NCBI GenBank assembly: GCA_015068455.1
Contig: SVKO01000008.1
Coordinates: forward strand, 1-64,000
DNA from: Oscillospiraceae bacterium
GTDB lineage: Bacteria; Bacillota; Clostridia; Oscillospirales; Oscillospiraceae
Direction: 5' to 3'
DNA: 64,000 bases
The position numbers and the translations under genes were made by a program. A model generated the notes under the pieces. That model was not told where the DNA came from. It saw only the letters and a list, made by a program, of their open reading frames with translations, and ran no database searches. Within the stretch, counting starts at the first letter, position 1. Each line of letters opens with the position of its first letter. Positions 53,318 through 62,978 of the stretch are shown here, in pieces.

Positions 53318-56300
53318 ATTGCAGAACAGCAGCGGTATCCGTGGCGAAGAAATAGAGGATCTTCTCCTTCACCGGCCGTTCAAAGATCCGCGACAGGGCG
53401 TCTGCGTAGGCGTTCAGCTGTCCGCGGTAGAATTCGGCGCGTTCCCGCTCGCCGCCGGGGCTGACCCGGTCGGTCTTGTAGTCGATGACGCACAGGCCGT
53501 CGGGCTCCAGCAGGCAGCAGTCCGTCACGCCCTGAAGCATGATCCGCTCGCCGGAAAGCGCAGGCTCGAGGATCGCGCCGTCCGCAAGAATCGAGAATTT
53601 GAACTCCCGGATCACCTCGGGCGCGGCCAAGATCCGCCGCCCCAGCTCGGAACGGAACAGAGCCATGATTTTGCCCGGCAGCACGCAATCGGCCTGCTCC
53701 GGCAGCAGGAAGCCCTCGGAAACCAGCCGCACAAGCTCATCTGCGACCGCCGACTCGTCCATGCAGCATTCATAACGGATGTACTGCATGGCCAGATGCA
53801 CCGCCGTACCCTGCTCCGTGGAGCTCAGGGGCCGCTTTCCGCGCAGGAAGATCGGCTGCCGCAGGGGCTGCTTTCCGGACTTCTCAGGCCGGGCGTCCTC
53901 CGCGCTCTCCCGATCCAGCTGCCTGCCCTTGAACTGTGTCGCCGTCAGCTTGGCCGGGGCGGCCGTTGCGGCAAGGTTCGGATATCGGAACCGGACAAGC
54001 TCCGCGGCCTCCCCGGAAAGGCGTTCCGGCGGATTTGCATCCATCGCCGCTGCGGCTGCCGCGGGCGGGAGCATGTCGGGCGTCCACAGACGGATCAACC
54101 ACGGATCGTCCGTCACCACAGCTTCATCCGGCTGACCGCCGAGGGAGAACAGCTCCCCCGCCTCTCCCCGCCGCATGGCGGCCATCAGAACCCAGTGGCC
54201 CAGGCAGTTGGCGTCCCTGCTCAGGCTCACCGGTCCGTCCGGTGCGAGCCGGTCGGCAATGGCGCGCAGCTTACTGCCCAGGCGCGCCGAGGCATAGGTC
54301 ATGATCAGCCGGTCCTTCGGTCTGGTCAGCGCGACATACAAAACCCGCAGTTCCTCCGACAGGCGTTCGGCACGCTGTTTCGCCTGCACCGCCCGTTTGG
54401 CAACGGAGGGATATTTGATCCGTCTTGCAAGATCCACCATATCGCAGCCCGTGCCCAGCTCCGGATGGATCAGCACCGGCTGGACGTCGTCCTGCGTATT
54501 GAACCCGGTGGCGAGTCCCGCCACGACAACCACGGGAAATTCCAGTCCCTTGGATTTATGGATGGACATGATATGTACCGCATCCTTGACATTCAGCCCC
54601 GCGCCTGCGACGCCGCGGTCGCGCTGCTGCTCAAGTCTGCACAGGAAATCATGCAGCGCGCCCGGCCCGTCGGGATCGAAGCCCGCGGCCATCAGATAGA
54701 TGGTCTGCAGGTTTTCCAGCCGCTGATCGCCGTCCTCCATGGCGCAGAACACGTCGCGAAGGCCGGTCCGCTGACAGACCGCACGCACGATCACGTCTGC
54801 GCTGTGCCTGTGCGCAATGGCGCGCAGCGCGCCGAAATCGTCCAAAAAGGCGGAGAAAGTCTCGTGTTGCCCGCTGTATTTCACCAGCGCGTCATAGACG
54901 TCTCCCTCGCGGCTGTTCGCCCGGATCTGCGCCACCTCATCCGCGCCGTATCCGTAAACGGGACTCAGCAGGACGCTCAGCAAAGGCACGTCCTGGTGAG
55001 GATTGTCCAAAATCTGCAGATAGGACAGCAGCACCGATACCTCCGTGGTCTGTAAGATATCGTCGTCCCGATCGCTGACCGCATCGATCCCCTCCTCCGC
55101 CAGCGCCCGCAGATAATACGGCGCCTGAGAGCGCGCGGAGCGGAGCAGAATGACGACGTCGGAGGGCCGGGCAGGGCGCAGCTCATCGCCCTCGCGCACC
55201 AATGTGCCGCTGCGCAGAAGCAGTGCGATCCGTACTGCCGCAAGCCGCGCCTCAGACGTCCGCACGGAATCCTCCGCGTCGGCGGTATCGAGGCAATGCA
55301 GCTCCACAGCGGGTCCGGGCAGCACCGGCGGCTGCGCGCCGGGATAGAGCCGCTCGTCGGGCCCGTAGCGGATGTCGCCCACTTCCTCGCTCATGCAAAG
55401 GCCGAAGACGTCGTTGACCGCGGAAAGGATCCGCGGGACGGAACGGAAGTTTTTCGAAAGTGTCACCCGCCGCGGCTCGCCGGGAGAAGCTGCCGCAGCA
55501 TCCTGATACCGTTTATATTTCTCCACAAAAATGCCGGGGTCCGCCAGCCGGAAGCGATAGATGGACTGCTTGACGTCGCCCACCATGAACAGGTTCTCCC
55601 CGTCCCGGGAGACCGCCGCAAAGATCCGGTCCTGGACGCGGTTGCTGTCCTGGTACTCATCCACCATGATCTCGCAGAATCGATCCCGGAGCTCCATCGC
55701 GGCTGGGGTCGGCTCCCCTGTGCCGCGCTGATACAAAAGCCGCAGGGCCTCATGCTCCAGATCGCTGAAGTCCAGCGCTCTGCGCCGCTGCTTGATCGCC
55801 TGATAATTGGCTGTGAAATCCGCCGCGAGGGAGAACAGGCCGCGAATGACCGGGGCGCTCTGCCGCAGCTCCTCCAGGGCTTCGTCCGAGGTCATGGAGA
55901 AAACCGCCTGGGCCTTTTTCACGCGGTCTTTGCAATTCTCTCTCGGGCGCCTGAACCGCTCCAGCTCCGTCTTATCTGCGCCCTTCACGCCCGCAAGCCT
56001 GCCGAAATCCGTGATCCGCCGGTCGCGCAGCTCGTCCCAGCTTCGGGCGGCCCGCAGGAAGCGGAGCTGCTCCAGATTGTTCCGGAACGCCGGAGCGTAT
56101 TTTTCCTCGACCTGCTCGTTTTCATGCAGGCGTATCAGTCCGCGCTCCATGGATTCGATCTGTTCATCCAGCAGGCGGACAAAGTCGCGCATCAGGTAGT
56201 CGCCCCATACGGTGTCGGCCATGTCCCTGCATGCGGAAACGTCCAGCTGCCGCAGGCAATCCGCGATCCATTCGGCGGGATCCGGGTGACACTGCACGCT

Positions 56301-56849
56301 GTTGTACGCCTGCATCAGGATCGTCGCAGCCATCCGGTCGTCCCGGCCTGCACCGAGCTGATCCAGAAATGCCCGCCGGGCGTCGTCCGCGTCCAGATGC
56401 TCGTATGCCGCCTCAAGGGTCCGCTCCATGGCCTGCTGCTTCCATTCCGCGCTCTCCGTCTCCTCGGCAATCCGAAAATCCGGATACAGGCCCAATTCAT
56501 GGGCATATTCCCGCAAAATATCGGCGCAGAAGGCATGGACGGTCGAAATCTTTGCCAGATAGATCCTGCTGAGCTGCCGCTGCAGGTGGCGGTCGCCCGG
56601 CCGTTTGGCCAGGGCCGCGGAAATCGCTTCGGCGATTTTTCCCCGCAGCTCCGCCGCCGCAGCTTTCGTATATGTGATGATCAGAAAGCGGTTGATATCC
56701 TGGGGGTCCGCCGGATCGCAGACACGCTTCAGCACCCGATCCACCAGGACCTTGGTCTTGCCCGAGCCCGCCGCGGCGCTGACAAGCAGCGCTCCGCCGC
56801 GGTCGTCCACCGCGCATTGCTGCTGCGCGGTCAATCGGATCTCAGCCAT
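53316..56849 (-). CDS. addA: ATP-dependent helicase/nuclease subunit A (AddA)
   Basis: 1177 residues from ATG 56849 (AAGGAGG upstream, MAEIRLTAQQQCAVDD). UvrD-type helicase with Walker A SAAAGSGKT, VDEYQDSNRVQ (Walker B) and MSIHKSKGLEFPVV. The C-terminal RecB-type nuclease domain has CVIDYKTDRV. With AddB it resects double-strand breaks until a Chi site. It starts inside the end of addB (8-bp overlap), so translation is coupled. Confidence 0.96.
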   Translation of the reverse strand: MAEIRLTAQQQCAVDDRGGALLVSAAAGSGKTKVLVDRVLKRVCDPADPQDINRFLIITYTKAAAAELRGKIAEAISAALAKRPGDRHLQRQLSRIYLAKISTVHAFCADILREYAHELGLYPDFRIAEETESAEWKQQAMERTLEAAYEHLDADDARRAFLDQLGAGRDDRMAATILMQAYNSVQCHPDPAEWIADCLRQLDVSACRDMADTVWGDYLMRDFVRLLDEQIESMERGLIRLHENEQVEEKYAPAFRNNLEQLRFLRAARSWDELRDRRITDFGRLAGVKGADKTELERFRRPRENCKDRVKKAQAVFSMTSDEALEELRQSAPVIRGLFSLAADFTANYQAIKQRRRALDFSDLEHEALRLLYQRGTGEPTPAAMELRDRFCEIMVDEYQDSNRVQDRIFAAVSRDGENLFMVGDVKQSIYRFRLADPGIFVEKYKRYQDAAAASPGEPRRVTLSKNFRSVPRILSAVNDVFGLCMSEEVGDIRYGPDERLYPGAQPPVLPGPAVELHCLDTADAEDSVRTSEARLAAVRIALLLRSGTLVREGDELRPARPSDVVILLRSARSQAPYYLRALAEEGIDAVSDRDDDILQTTEVSVLLSYLQILDNPHQDVPLLSVLLSPVYGYGADEVAQIRANSREGDVYDALVKYSGQHETFSAFLDDFGALRAIAHRHSADVIVRAVCQRTGLRDVFCAMEDGDQRLENLQTIYLMAAGFDPDGPGALHDFLCRLEQQRDRGVAGAGLNVKDAVHIMSIHKSKGLEFPVVVVAGLATGFNTQDDVQPVLIHPELGTGCDMVDLARRIKYPSVAKRAVQAKQRAERLSEELRVLYVALTRPKDRLIMTYASARLGSKLRAIADRLAPDGPVSLSRDANCLGHWVLMAAMRRGEAGELFSLGGQPDEAVVTDDPWLIRLWTPDMLPPAAAAAAMDANPPERLSGEAAELVRFRYPNLAATAAPAKLTATQFKGRQLDRESAEDARPEKSGKQPLRQPIFLRGKRPLSSTEQGTAVHLAMQYIRYECCMDESAVADELVRLVSEGFLLPEQADCVLPGKIMALFRSELGRRILAAPEVIREFKFSILADGAILEPALSGERIMLQGVTDCCLLEPDGLCVIDYKTDRVSPGGERERAEFYRGQLNAYADALSRIFERPVKEKILYFFATDTAAVLQ

Positions 56850-59800
56850 TTTGTGCCTCCTTTTCCGCCAGGCGCGTCCAGAATTCCTCTGCGCCCGTGG
56901 CGCGCAGGACGCGCGGCTCACTGCTGCAAAGGTCCAGATGGCAGACGCTTGCATACGGGCACCAGGTGCACGCCCCGGTGTCACCTTGGGTGTAGGGATT
57001 CGGCCGCACATTGCCGCTGCGGATCTCCTCCGTGACAGAGCGGAGCGCTGAACCCACGTAGCTGCGGAGATGCCTGAGCTGACCGGCGTCCATCAGATTC
57101 CCCGTCGGGCCGTTCTTTCCCTGCTTGTACGGCAGCAGCTCCGGCTGCGACGCGCCGCAGGGCTCCATGGCCTGCAAAACCGCCTCGTCATTGAGCAGAA
57201 GGCCCTGTCTTCGGTGGCTTTTTCTCCGTTCGCCGTCGATTTTCGCGTCGTCCTCGGGACGATCCGGAAAACGCTGCATGTCATCGTGCGCGGGCACATA
57301 CAGCACGCCCGCCGGACGGAGCGGTCCGCCGTACCGTTCGGTGCCGGACTGCTCCAGAGCGAACAGATAGATCAGCATCTGCAGTCCCCGCCGCTCCAGC
57401 AGGTCCGTGAAATCAAATTTTTTCCGGCCCGTCTTATAGTCCACCACGCGATAGTAGGTCTGTCCGCCGATCTCGGCCACATCCACCCGGTCCACCGCAC
57501 CGGCGACGACTGCCTGTCCCTCCGGCGTGGTGACCTGTACCGGCGGAAGCGCGCCGCCGTAGCCGAATTGCAGCTCACAGTCCGCGGGTGCAAACGCGCT
57601 GTCGCGCAGCTCGTCGCAAAGGACATCCACCACGCGGAGGACCTCGTCATAATTGCGGTTCATCAGATAGGAGAACCGCCCCGAGGAAAGCAGGGCCGGG
57701 TCGACCATATTGCTCAGAAATTCATCCATATGGGTTTTCGCGATTTCCCGCACGCGGGACTTTTCCGTCTGGTGGAAGCCGCCCTCCGCCATGACCCGGC
57801 GCACGGTCTTTTCCAGAACGTCATGCACGAAGGTGCCGTAGATCGGCGCGTCAAAGCTGGCCGCTTTGCGTTCCCTGGCCTTCAGGCCGTCATACAGGAA
57901 GAAATGAAAGCGGCATGCGGCATGCCGATCGATGCGTGAAGCCGAGAGAAACAGTTTCTCCCCGTACATTCCCCGGATACTTTCCGCCGACAGCGGCCCG
58001 AAATCGTAGGCGGCCGCAGCGCGCAGGCGGCGGCAATACTCCTCCGCCTCCCGCGGCGCGCCGTCCATCTGCGCGCCTCCGGCAAGACGCAGTCCGAGGG
58101 TGCGCGCCGTGGCAAACGCCGTCGACGGCGCGTCGGACCGCTCGGCAACCGCGTCGGGATAGAGCCTGCACAGCGTCGTAAACAGCCATGCGCTCTGATC
58201 CCCGGCGCTGAGCGTCAGGCGATCCTCCGCCGCGCACATCAGGGCATAGGAACCCAGAAGATTGCGGTCCATCTGTTCATTCTCATCCGGCGCCAGCCCG
58301 ACGCCCGCAGCGCGAAGCCGCCGGCGTTCCGGCTCGGTCAGAAGGCTGACGCCGCCGGCGCTCTTCGGGAAGCACCCGTCCGTGCAGCCGCAGAGGAACA
58401 GCAGCTTCGTCTGCCGATGCTCGAGCGCCGCGCTCTCCCCCACCGTGACCGCATCGAGGACCGCAGGGATCGCGCCCACCTGATACTGTCCCAGCAGGAT
58501 CTCCATCAGCCGGAGGAATTCCTCCGGCGAGCACTGCACATCGTACTGCACGCCGTACAGCTGCTCCAGCGCGTTGATCAGCAGCTCGTAAAGCTGCCGC
58601 GTCAATTGGGCCTGCTGCACCTCTCCGGCGCGCTCCAACTCGTCAAGATGGGATGAAACATTCGCAGAAAACGACGTATCGTGCAGAAAATCATAAAAAG
58701 CGATCACGCAGTCGCCCACCGTGGCGCATGCACGCAGCCGCGTGCGCAGACGCCAGAGGGGCTCGATGCATCTTTGCCGCAGGGCATTGAGCGTTTCCAG
58801 CAGCTGCCGGTCCGATTCCTCCAGCCCGTTGTCATAGCCCCGGGGATGCCAGGTCCACCGGCTGTTCCAGCGTTCGCCGGAAATATTCCAGAGGAAGGCA
58901 TAGTTTTCCAGCAGGTCGCATTCGGCCTGCGTGATGGGCGCCCCGTCAGAGCGGAGACAGGCGATCACATCCTCCCGCTCCATGCGTCCGCCCGCCGCCC
59001 GCAGCGCGCACAGGGTCGAATTGAGCAGCGGCGTGCGAAGCGCCGGCTGCTTCCCGGCGAAAAACGCGGGGATCTGACAGCGCGCGAAGGCTTCCTCCAG
59101 GATGGGACGAAGCGCCTCTGCCGAGGCGCATGCCACGGTGATATCCCGGAATCGGCCGCCGCTGCGAACATGCTGCAAAATATCGGCGCAAACGGCCTCC
59201 GCCTCCTCCCGGGGACTCGGGCAGCGATACAGCCGCAGACCGGCGGACGTCGGCGCAGCCTCCCTGGTGAAGGCGGAAAGGGCCGCCGCGCTCAGCGGCG
59301 GAAGGGGCGCCTCCAGCCGCGTCATGCGCACCTCGGCGCCGCACAGATCCGCTTCCCGCATCAGATCCAGCATCGTGGAGCGTACGCAGGAAAATACCTG
59401 GTTTCCTGTGTCGGGATCTTCGCGGCTGTCAAGACCGTCGCAGCACAAAAACACCGTCAGCGAAACGCCCTGGGCGAGAAATGCGCCCAGGATCTGCAGT
59501 TCAAGGGCTGTAAAGCCGAAAAAGCCATCCACAAGCAGCCGCAGTTCCCGGCCGAATCCATTCCGGGAAATATGCTCCAGCAGCTGCTCCAGCCGGTCGC
59601 GCGGGTCGAGTCCCGCGCCGGCGCACTGGGCTTCGTAGCCCTCCAGCAGGAGAGCCAGCTCCTGCGTCTTGACCGCAAGGGTCCCGTCCAGCCGGTCCGA
59701 AACCTCCGCCAGCGTACGGCTGTCCACGCGATAGCATTTGAGCTCATCCACAATGGACAGCATTTGCAGAAGGAAATCCGCCCGGCACGCGCTTCGGGCA

Positions 59801-60120
59801 TAGAATTGAAGCCGGGGACGCAGATCACTTACGGTTTTTGCCAGCGCCATGATCCGCCCGCCCTGATCCAGCACCGGCCGGGCCACGCCGCCGCACCGGA
59901 CACAGGCGCGTTCGGCCAGCCGCGAAAAGCTCAGCACTTCCGCATAGCGGCTGATCTGATCGCCGCCCTCGGCGCAGAGGGCGCGCTCGGCCTCAAAGGA
60001 ATACTGCTCAGGGACAATGAGCACCTGCCCGCTCTTCGACTGTTCGGCATCGCGCACGATCCGCGCTCTGGCGCTGCGGCTCAGAGCTTTCCAATCCGGC
60101 CCATATACGATCTCAAGCAC
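56842..60120 (-). CDS. addB: ATP-dependent nuclease subunit B (AddB) lacking an N-terminal Walker A
   Basis: 1092 residues, GTG start at 60120. C-terminal nuclease domain has VVDYKTGRKK and the four iron-sulfur Cys: one in HAACRFHFF and three in CTWCPYASVC. The N-terminus aligns in position with the AddB P-loop but reads VYGPDWKALSRS, without the GxxGxGK(S/T) of B. subtilis AddB. The helicase-like region is therefore probably structural, as in RexB types. A TATAAT lies upstream at 60153-60158 (minus). Confidence 0.93.
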   Translation of the reverse strand: MLEIVYGPDWKALSRSARARIVRDAEQSKSGQVLIVPEQYSFEAERALCAEGGDQISRYAEVLSFSRLAERACVRCGGVARPVLDQGGRIMALAKTVSDLRPRLQFYARSACRADFLLQMLSIVDELKCYRVDSRTLAEVSDRLDGTLAVKTQELALLLEGYEAQCAGAGLDPRDRLEQLLEHISRNGFGRELRLLVDGFFGFTALELQILGAFLAQGVSLTVFLCCDGLDSREDPDTGNQVFSCVRSTMLDLMREADLCGAEVRMTRLEAPLPPLSAAALSAFTREAAPTSAGLRLYRCPSPREEAEAVCADILQHVRSGGRFRDITVACASAEALRPILEEAFARCQIPAFFAGKQPALRTPLLNSTLCALRAAGGRMEREDVIACLRSDGAPITQAECDLLENYAFLWNISGERWNSRWTWHPRGYDNGLEESDRQLLETLNALRQRCIEPLWRLRTRLRACATVGDCVIAFYDFLHDTSFSANVSSHLDELERAGEVQQAQLTRQLYELLINALEQLYGVQYDVQCSPEEFLRLMEILLGQYQVGAIPAVLDAVTVGESAALEHRQTKLLFLCGCTDGCFPKSAGGVSLLTEPERRRLRAAGVGLAPDENEQMDRNLLGSYALMCAAEDRLTLSAGDQSAWLFTTLCRLYPDAVAERSDAPSTAFATARTLGLRLAGGAQMDGAPREAEEYCRRLRAAAAYDFGPLSAESIRGMYGEKLFLSASRIDRHAACRFHFFLYDGLKARERKAASFDAPIYGTFVHDVLEKTVRRVMAEGGFHQTEKSRVREIAKTHMDEFLSNMVDPALLSSGRFSYLMNRNYDEVLRVVDVLCDELRDSAFAPADCELQFGYGGALPPVQVTTPEGQAVVAGAVDRVDVAEIGGQTYYRVVDYKTGRKKFDFTDLLERRGLQMLIYLFALEQSGTERYGGPLRPAGVLYVPAHDDMQRFPDRPEDDAKIDGERRKSHRRQGLLLNDEAVLQAMEPCGASQPELLPYKQGKNGPTGNLMDAGQLRHLRSYVGSALRSVTEEIRSGNVRPNPYTQGDTGACTWCPYASVCHLDLCSSEPRVLRATGAEEFWTRLAEKEAQNG

Positions 60121-60191
60121 ATGCCCGCCTCCCCTCCGGAGTGATTTGTTTCATTATAACACAGCCGCCCCGTTTTGGGAAACATCCGCGC

Positions 60192-60221
60192 AAAAAAAAC
60201 GGGACGCACCGCGTCCCGTTT
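60192..60221 (-). terminator. Terminator of the peptidoglycan-binding gene operon
   Basis: Stem AAACGGGACGC/GCGTCCCGTTT with a three-base loop and eight T on the minus strand. Confidence 0.93.
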
Positions 60222-60230
60222 CACACGCAT

Positions 60231-60770
60231 TCAGCAATGATCAATGCCGCCGTTCCCGCAGGAGAGCCGATAGAGGCCCGCCAAACAGCGCCAGGTCCGC
60301 CGATCCACCTCTCCGGTTTCCGGCAGACCGGACATTGCCTGCAGCCATTTGATCGCGCAGACGCATTGGGGGTCGTTTACCCCGTTGATCACCACCTCCG
60401 GCACATTCTCATAGACTCTGCCCAGGGCTTTGAACATGGCCTCCACCAGGTACATATGCAGATTCTCCTCCCCCGGCACAATGCACTGCCCCGGCGAGAG
60501 CGCCGGCGCCAGACACCGGGGCGGCATCCGATCCTCGCAGACGCCGTCATACATGCTGACGATTTTGTCCCAGGTCGCCTGATCCACCACGCCCGTGACC
60601 GGCAGATCCGCATAGCGCTGCAGCGCGGTGACGGCGCGCATGGTGCTCTGTCCGTAGACGCCGTCGGGGATCACCGGAGGGATCTCCGGGATCGCCCTGG
60701 AAATGACGCGAAGCATGGTCTGCAGACTCCGCACAGGTCTGCCGAGAAAGGTTCCGGACTCGCTCATCAT
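60231..60770 (-). CDS. Protein with two peptidoglycan-binding domains
   Basis: 179 residues. Two PG_binding_1-type repeats: about 10-70 (IPDGVYGQSTMRAVTALQRYA) and about 115-168 (VVINGVNDPQCVCAIKWLQ). No signal peptide or catalytic domain is visible. Its ATG overlaps the stop of the SpoIID-like gene (ATGA), so they are coupled. Probably a spore cortex or wall-associated protein made in the mother cell (inference). Confidence 0.8.
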   Translation of the reverse strand: MMSESGTFLGRPVRSLQTMLRVISRAIPEIPPVIPDGVYGQSTMRAVTALQRYADLPVTGVVDQATWDKIVSMYDGVCEDRMPPRCLAPALSPGQCIVPGEENLHMYLVEAMFKALGRVYENVPEVVINGVNDPQCVCAIKWLQAMSGLPETGEVDRRTWRCLAGLYRLSCGNGGIDHC

Positions 60771-61927
60771 GTCACCTCCCCGTCCCGGCTGCCGGGCGTC
60801 AGATCTGTCCCGGGGAATTGCCCGGGAAGCGCGGGCAGCTCACCCTGGGCAATCAGCACGTCGCGCACGCCCTCGTATTCATCATAGATCCGGTTCCAGG
60901 TCACGTCCCCCACCTGGCCCGTCTGCTCCAGCCCGGCCCACTGCTGGAACGCGTCCACCGCCCGCTTTGTGGCGGGGTCAAAAAAGCCGTTGATCTCCAC
61001 GCGGGGGATTTGATCGATAAACTGTGACAGCACTTCCAGCAGGAACTGCAGCTGCTCCACCCGGATGCCGGTATCGCCCTCCTGCAGCACCTCGGGGTAC
61101 TCCCATTCCAGGACATCCAGCCGAATCCCCTCGGATTGAAGCTCCGCCAGCCGCGTGACCGCCACAAACAGCCGCCGCAGCTCATACCAGGTCGCCGGAC
61201 CGACGATCCCGTCCGACGTCAGACTGAACACCGTCTGGAAGGAACGGACCGCCTGCTCCGTCGGCAAGGCAAAGATCCCGTCCACAACGGGGATCTGCGG
61301 AATCGCCGGATAATTCTGCGATACGCGGTTGATGGCATACTGCACCCGCGCCACGTCCGGTCCGACGTCTCCGAGCCGCAGCGCCCTGCCCGGATAGGAA
61401 GGGGCCAGCTCCCTGGACGGAACATTCTGCACGATCTCGACGTCGTCTCCGTAATAAGTGCGCAGGATCTGCACGGAGTCGTAGCCCTGCCTGGCCAGGG
61501 CCTGGGAGCCCCATTGGCTCAGGCCGTCGCAGGTCACGGTGGTTCCGTTGCAGAACTTGGCCGCCAGGGGCTCGATGAAGCCCTGCCGCCGCAGATAGTC
61601 GTCGAACAGATCGTCCACCAGCCGGTCAATGGTATCGAAGGTGCTGCGCCCGTTGACGAATCGCTGATCATATGCCGTCGTGGAGGTAATATCAAAATCA
61701 TAGCCCCGGCTTCGGTAGTAATCCAAATAGACCCGGTTCAGCGCAAAGGATACGATCGCCAGAATATTTGCCCGCAGAGCGCTGATCTCCCAGGTGGGAT
61801 AAACCTCGCTGGAGGCAACGTTTTTGATATAATCGATAAACGGCACCGTCACGTTCGGCGCATCGGTTCCCGGCGCGCCCAGGTGGACGGTGATGTACTC
61901 CGGGATGTACGGCACAGCCTGACTCAT
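60767..61927 (-). CDS. SpoIID-like domain fused to two peptidoglycan-binding domains
   Basis: 386 residues. Residues about 5-165 resemble SpoIID/LytB lytic transglycosylases: ASSEVYPTWEISALRANILAIVSFAL carries the conserved catalytic-type Glu (E41), and CDGLSQWGSQALARQG matches the family's GMSQxG block. Two PG_binding_1 domains follow (about 183-250 and 275-350). There is no N-terminal membrane anchor, unlike true SpoIID. Likely role in spore cortex or engulfment-related glycan cleavage; the exact job is inferred from the family. Confidence 0.8.
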   Translation of the reverse strand: MSQAVPYIPEYITVHLGAPGTDAPNVTVPFIDYIKNVASSEVYPTWEISALRANILAIVSFALNRVYLDYYRSRGYDFDITSTTAYDQRFVNGRSTFDTIDRLVDDLFDDYLRRQGFIEPLAAKFCNGTTVTCDGLSQWGSQALARQGYDSVQILRTYYGDDVEIVQNVPSRELAPSYPGRALRLGDVGPDVARVQYAINRVSQNYPAIPQIPVVDGIFALPTEQAVRSFQTVFSLTSDGIVGPATWYELRRLFVAVTRLAELQSEGIRLDVLEWEYPEVLQEGDTGIRVEQLQFLLEVLSQFIDQIPRVEINGFFDPATKRAVDAFQQWAGLEQTGQVGDVTWNRIYDEYEGVRDVLIAQGELPALPGQFPGTDLTPGSRDGEVT

Positions 61928-61930
61928 GGC

Positions 61931-62326
61931 CTACAGCCCCTGATCCGGCGTGTCATAGACCGTGTCGGGAAAGGCGTCCACGCCAATCCCGGGTGACGGA
62001 ACAAGAAAAATCTCCTGGGTGGTCAGGATCCCGTCAAACACCTGCACCTGCCGGACGGTCACCCGGTTGTAATCCGGGTGATCCGCGACAATATCCACCA
62101 CGCCGTAGGGCTCCGGATCACCCGCTGCGTCGGGCTGCAGGCTGGCCGACGCATCCGGAGCGTTCAGCGAAATGGGCTGCGTCGCACCGCTTCGATCAGT
62201 CATACGCAGGCCGACAAGACGTTTGACTCCGCCGGGCGCAGCCTTATAATAGGCAACGGCGGCGTTCTCGATGGGCAAATCGGCGTCGGATGTACGGACC
62301 CGGCTGATGAGTGTACCGTAAGCCAT
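61931..62326 (-). CDS. Unknown 131-residue beta-rich protein
   Basis: Starts MAYGTLISRVRTSDADLPIE. Pattern fits a carboxypeptidase-regulatory or Ig-like fold (A-V-A-Y, G-V-V-D-I-V-A, then V-x-V-x-Q-V-Q-V-F-D-G). No signal peptide. Four bases before the SpoIID-like gene, so part of that operon and possibly its partner. No family name can be given. Confidence 0.6.
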   Translation of the reverse strand: MAYGTLISRVRTSDADLPIENAAVAYYKAAPGGVKRLVGLRMTDRSGATQPISLNAPDASASLQPDAAGDPEPYGVVDIVADHPDYNRVTVRQVQVFDGILTTQEIFLVPSPGIGVDAFPDTVYDTPDQGL

Positions 62327-62401
62327 GGCGTTCCTCCTGATTGTTCGGATAGAACACCATATGCTGCCGGCGGCGCATTCATGACCGGGTCCACGCCATG
62401 T

Positions 62402-62830
62402 TTAGAGAAACGGCTTCATCTGCTCGATATTTGTCAGCTCTGTCTGCAGCAGCCGGTTTGACAGGTTCGACACCTTCGGGTCCAGGGCATGCAGCGCCCG
62501 GTTCTGCCGCATGCTTTTCACCATGCCCTTGGTGTTGCCCTCGATCATCATTTCGGCGATTTTCGAGCTGGAGCCATCCCGGGCAAGCCTCATCTGCGCC
62601 CCCATGCGCGACGCCGCCAGCACCAGGCCCGGAATGCGCTGCGCCGATTCCCCGCGGTCGCGCAGAAGCCGGTCCGCCTGATGATGGATGGCGTCATACT
62701 CCCGCAGCTGGGAGGCCAGCGCCTGCTTCATGGCAGGCTCCCGCGCTCCGGTAAAGACCGCCCGGATGCCGCTTTGACCCATCTGCGTGCTTTTGCAGAT
62801 TTGCTGCAGCATCTGTGTATCCTGATTCAT
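62402..62830 (-). CDS. Unknown 142-residue helical protein
   Basis: All-helical prediction with blocks such as QLREYDAIHHQADRLLRDRG and NRLLQTELTNIEQMKPFL, resembling a four-helix ferritin-like bundle of the type annotated in sporulating Clostridia. No metal-ligand set could be placed with confidence. It precedes the 131-residue gene by 75 bp in the same direction. Confidence 0.6.
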   Translation of the reverse strand: MNQDTQMLQQICKSTQMGQSGIRAVFTGAREPAMKQALASQLREYDAIHHQADRLLRDRGESAQRIPGLVLAASRMGAQMRLARDGSSSKIAEMMIEGNTKGMVKSMRQNRALHALDPKVSNLSNRLLQTELTNIEQMKPFL

Positions 62831-62918
62831 GGAATCACCCCCGCGCTCAGTGTTCCCTTTTCTGTGAAAAAACTGCGCGGAAAAAGCTGGCAGCCCAGGG
62901 AAAAAATCCCCGGATTCG

Positions 62919-62947
62919 TTGACTTTTACAGGACGAGACCATATAAT
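62919..62947 (+). promoter_or_regulatory. Promoter of the phosphoribosyltransferase gene
   Basis: -35 TTGACT (62919-62924), 17-bp spacer, -10 TATAAT (62942-62947). Confidence 0.85.
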
Positions 62948-62978
62948 ATTAAGGAAAAATCGGAAGGAGCGAACTGCC

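Noticed and set aside
55296-57035. Plus-strand frames opposite addA and addB
   Set aside because: Antisense shadows; the minus-strand frames hold helicase and nuclease motifs in the expected order.
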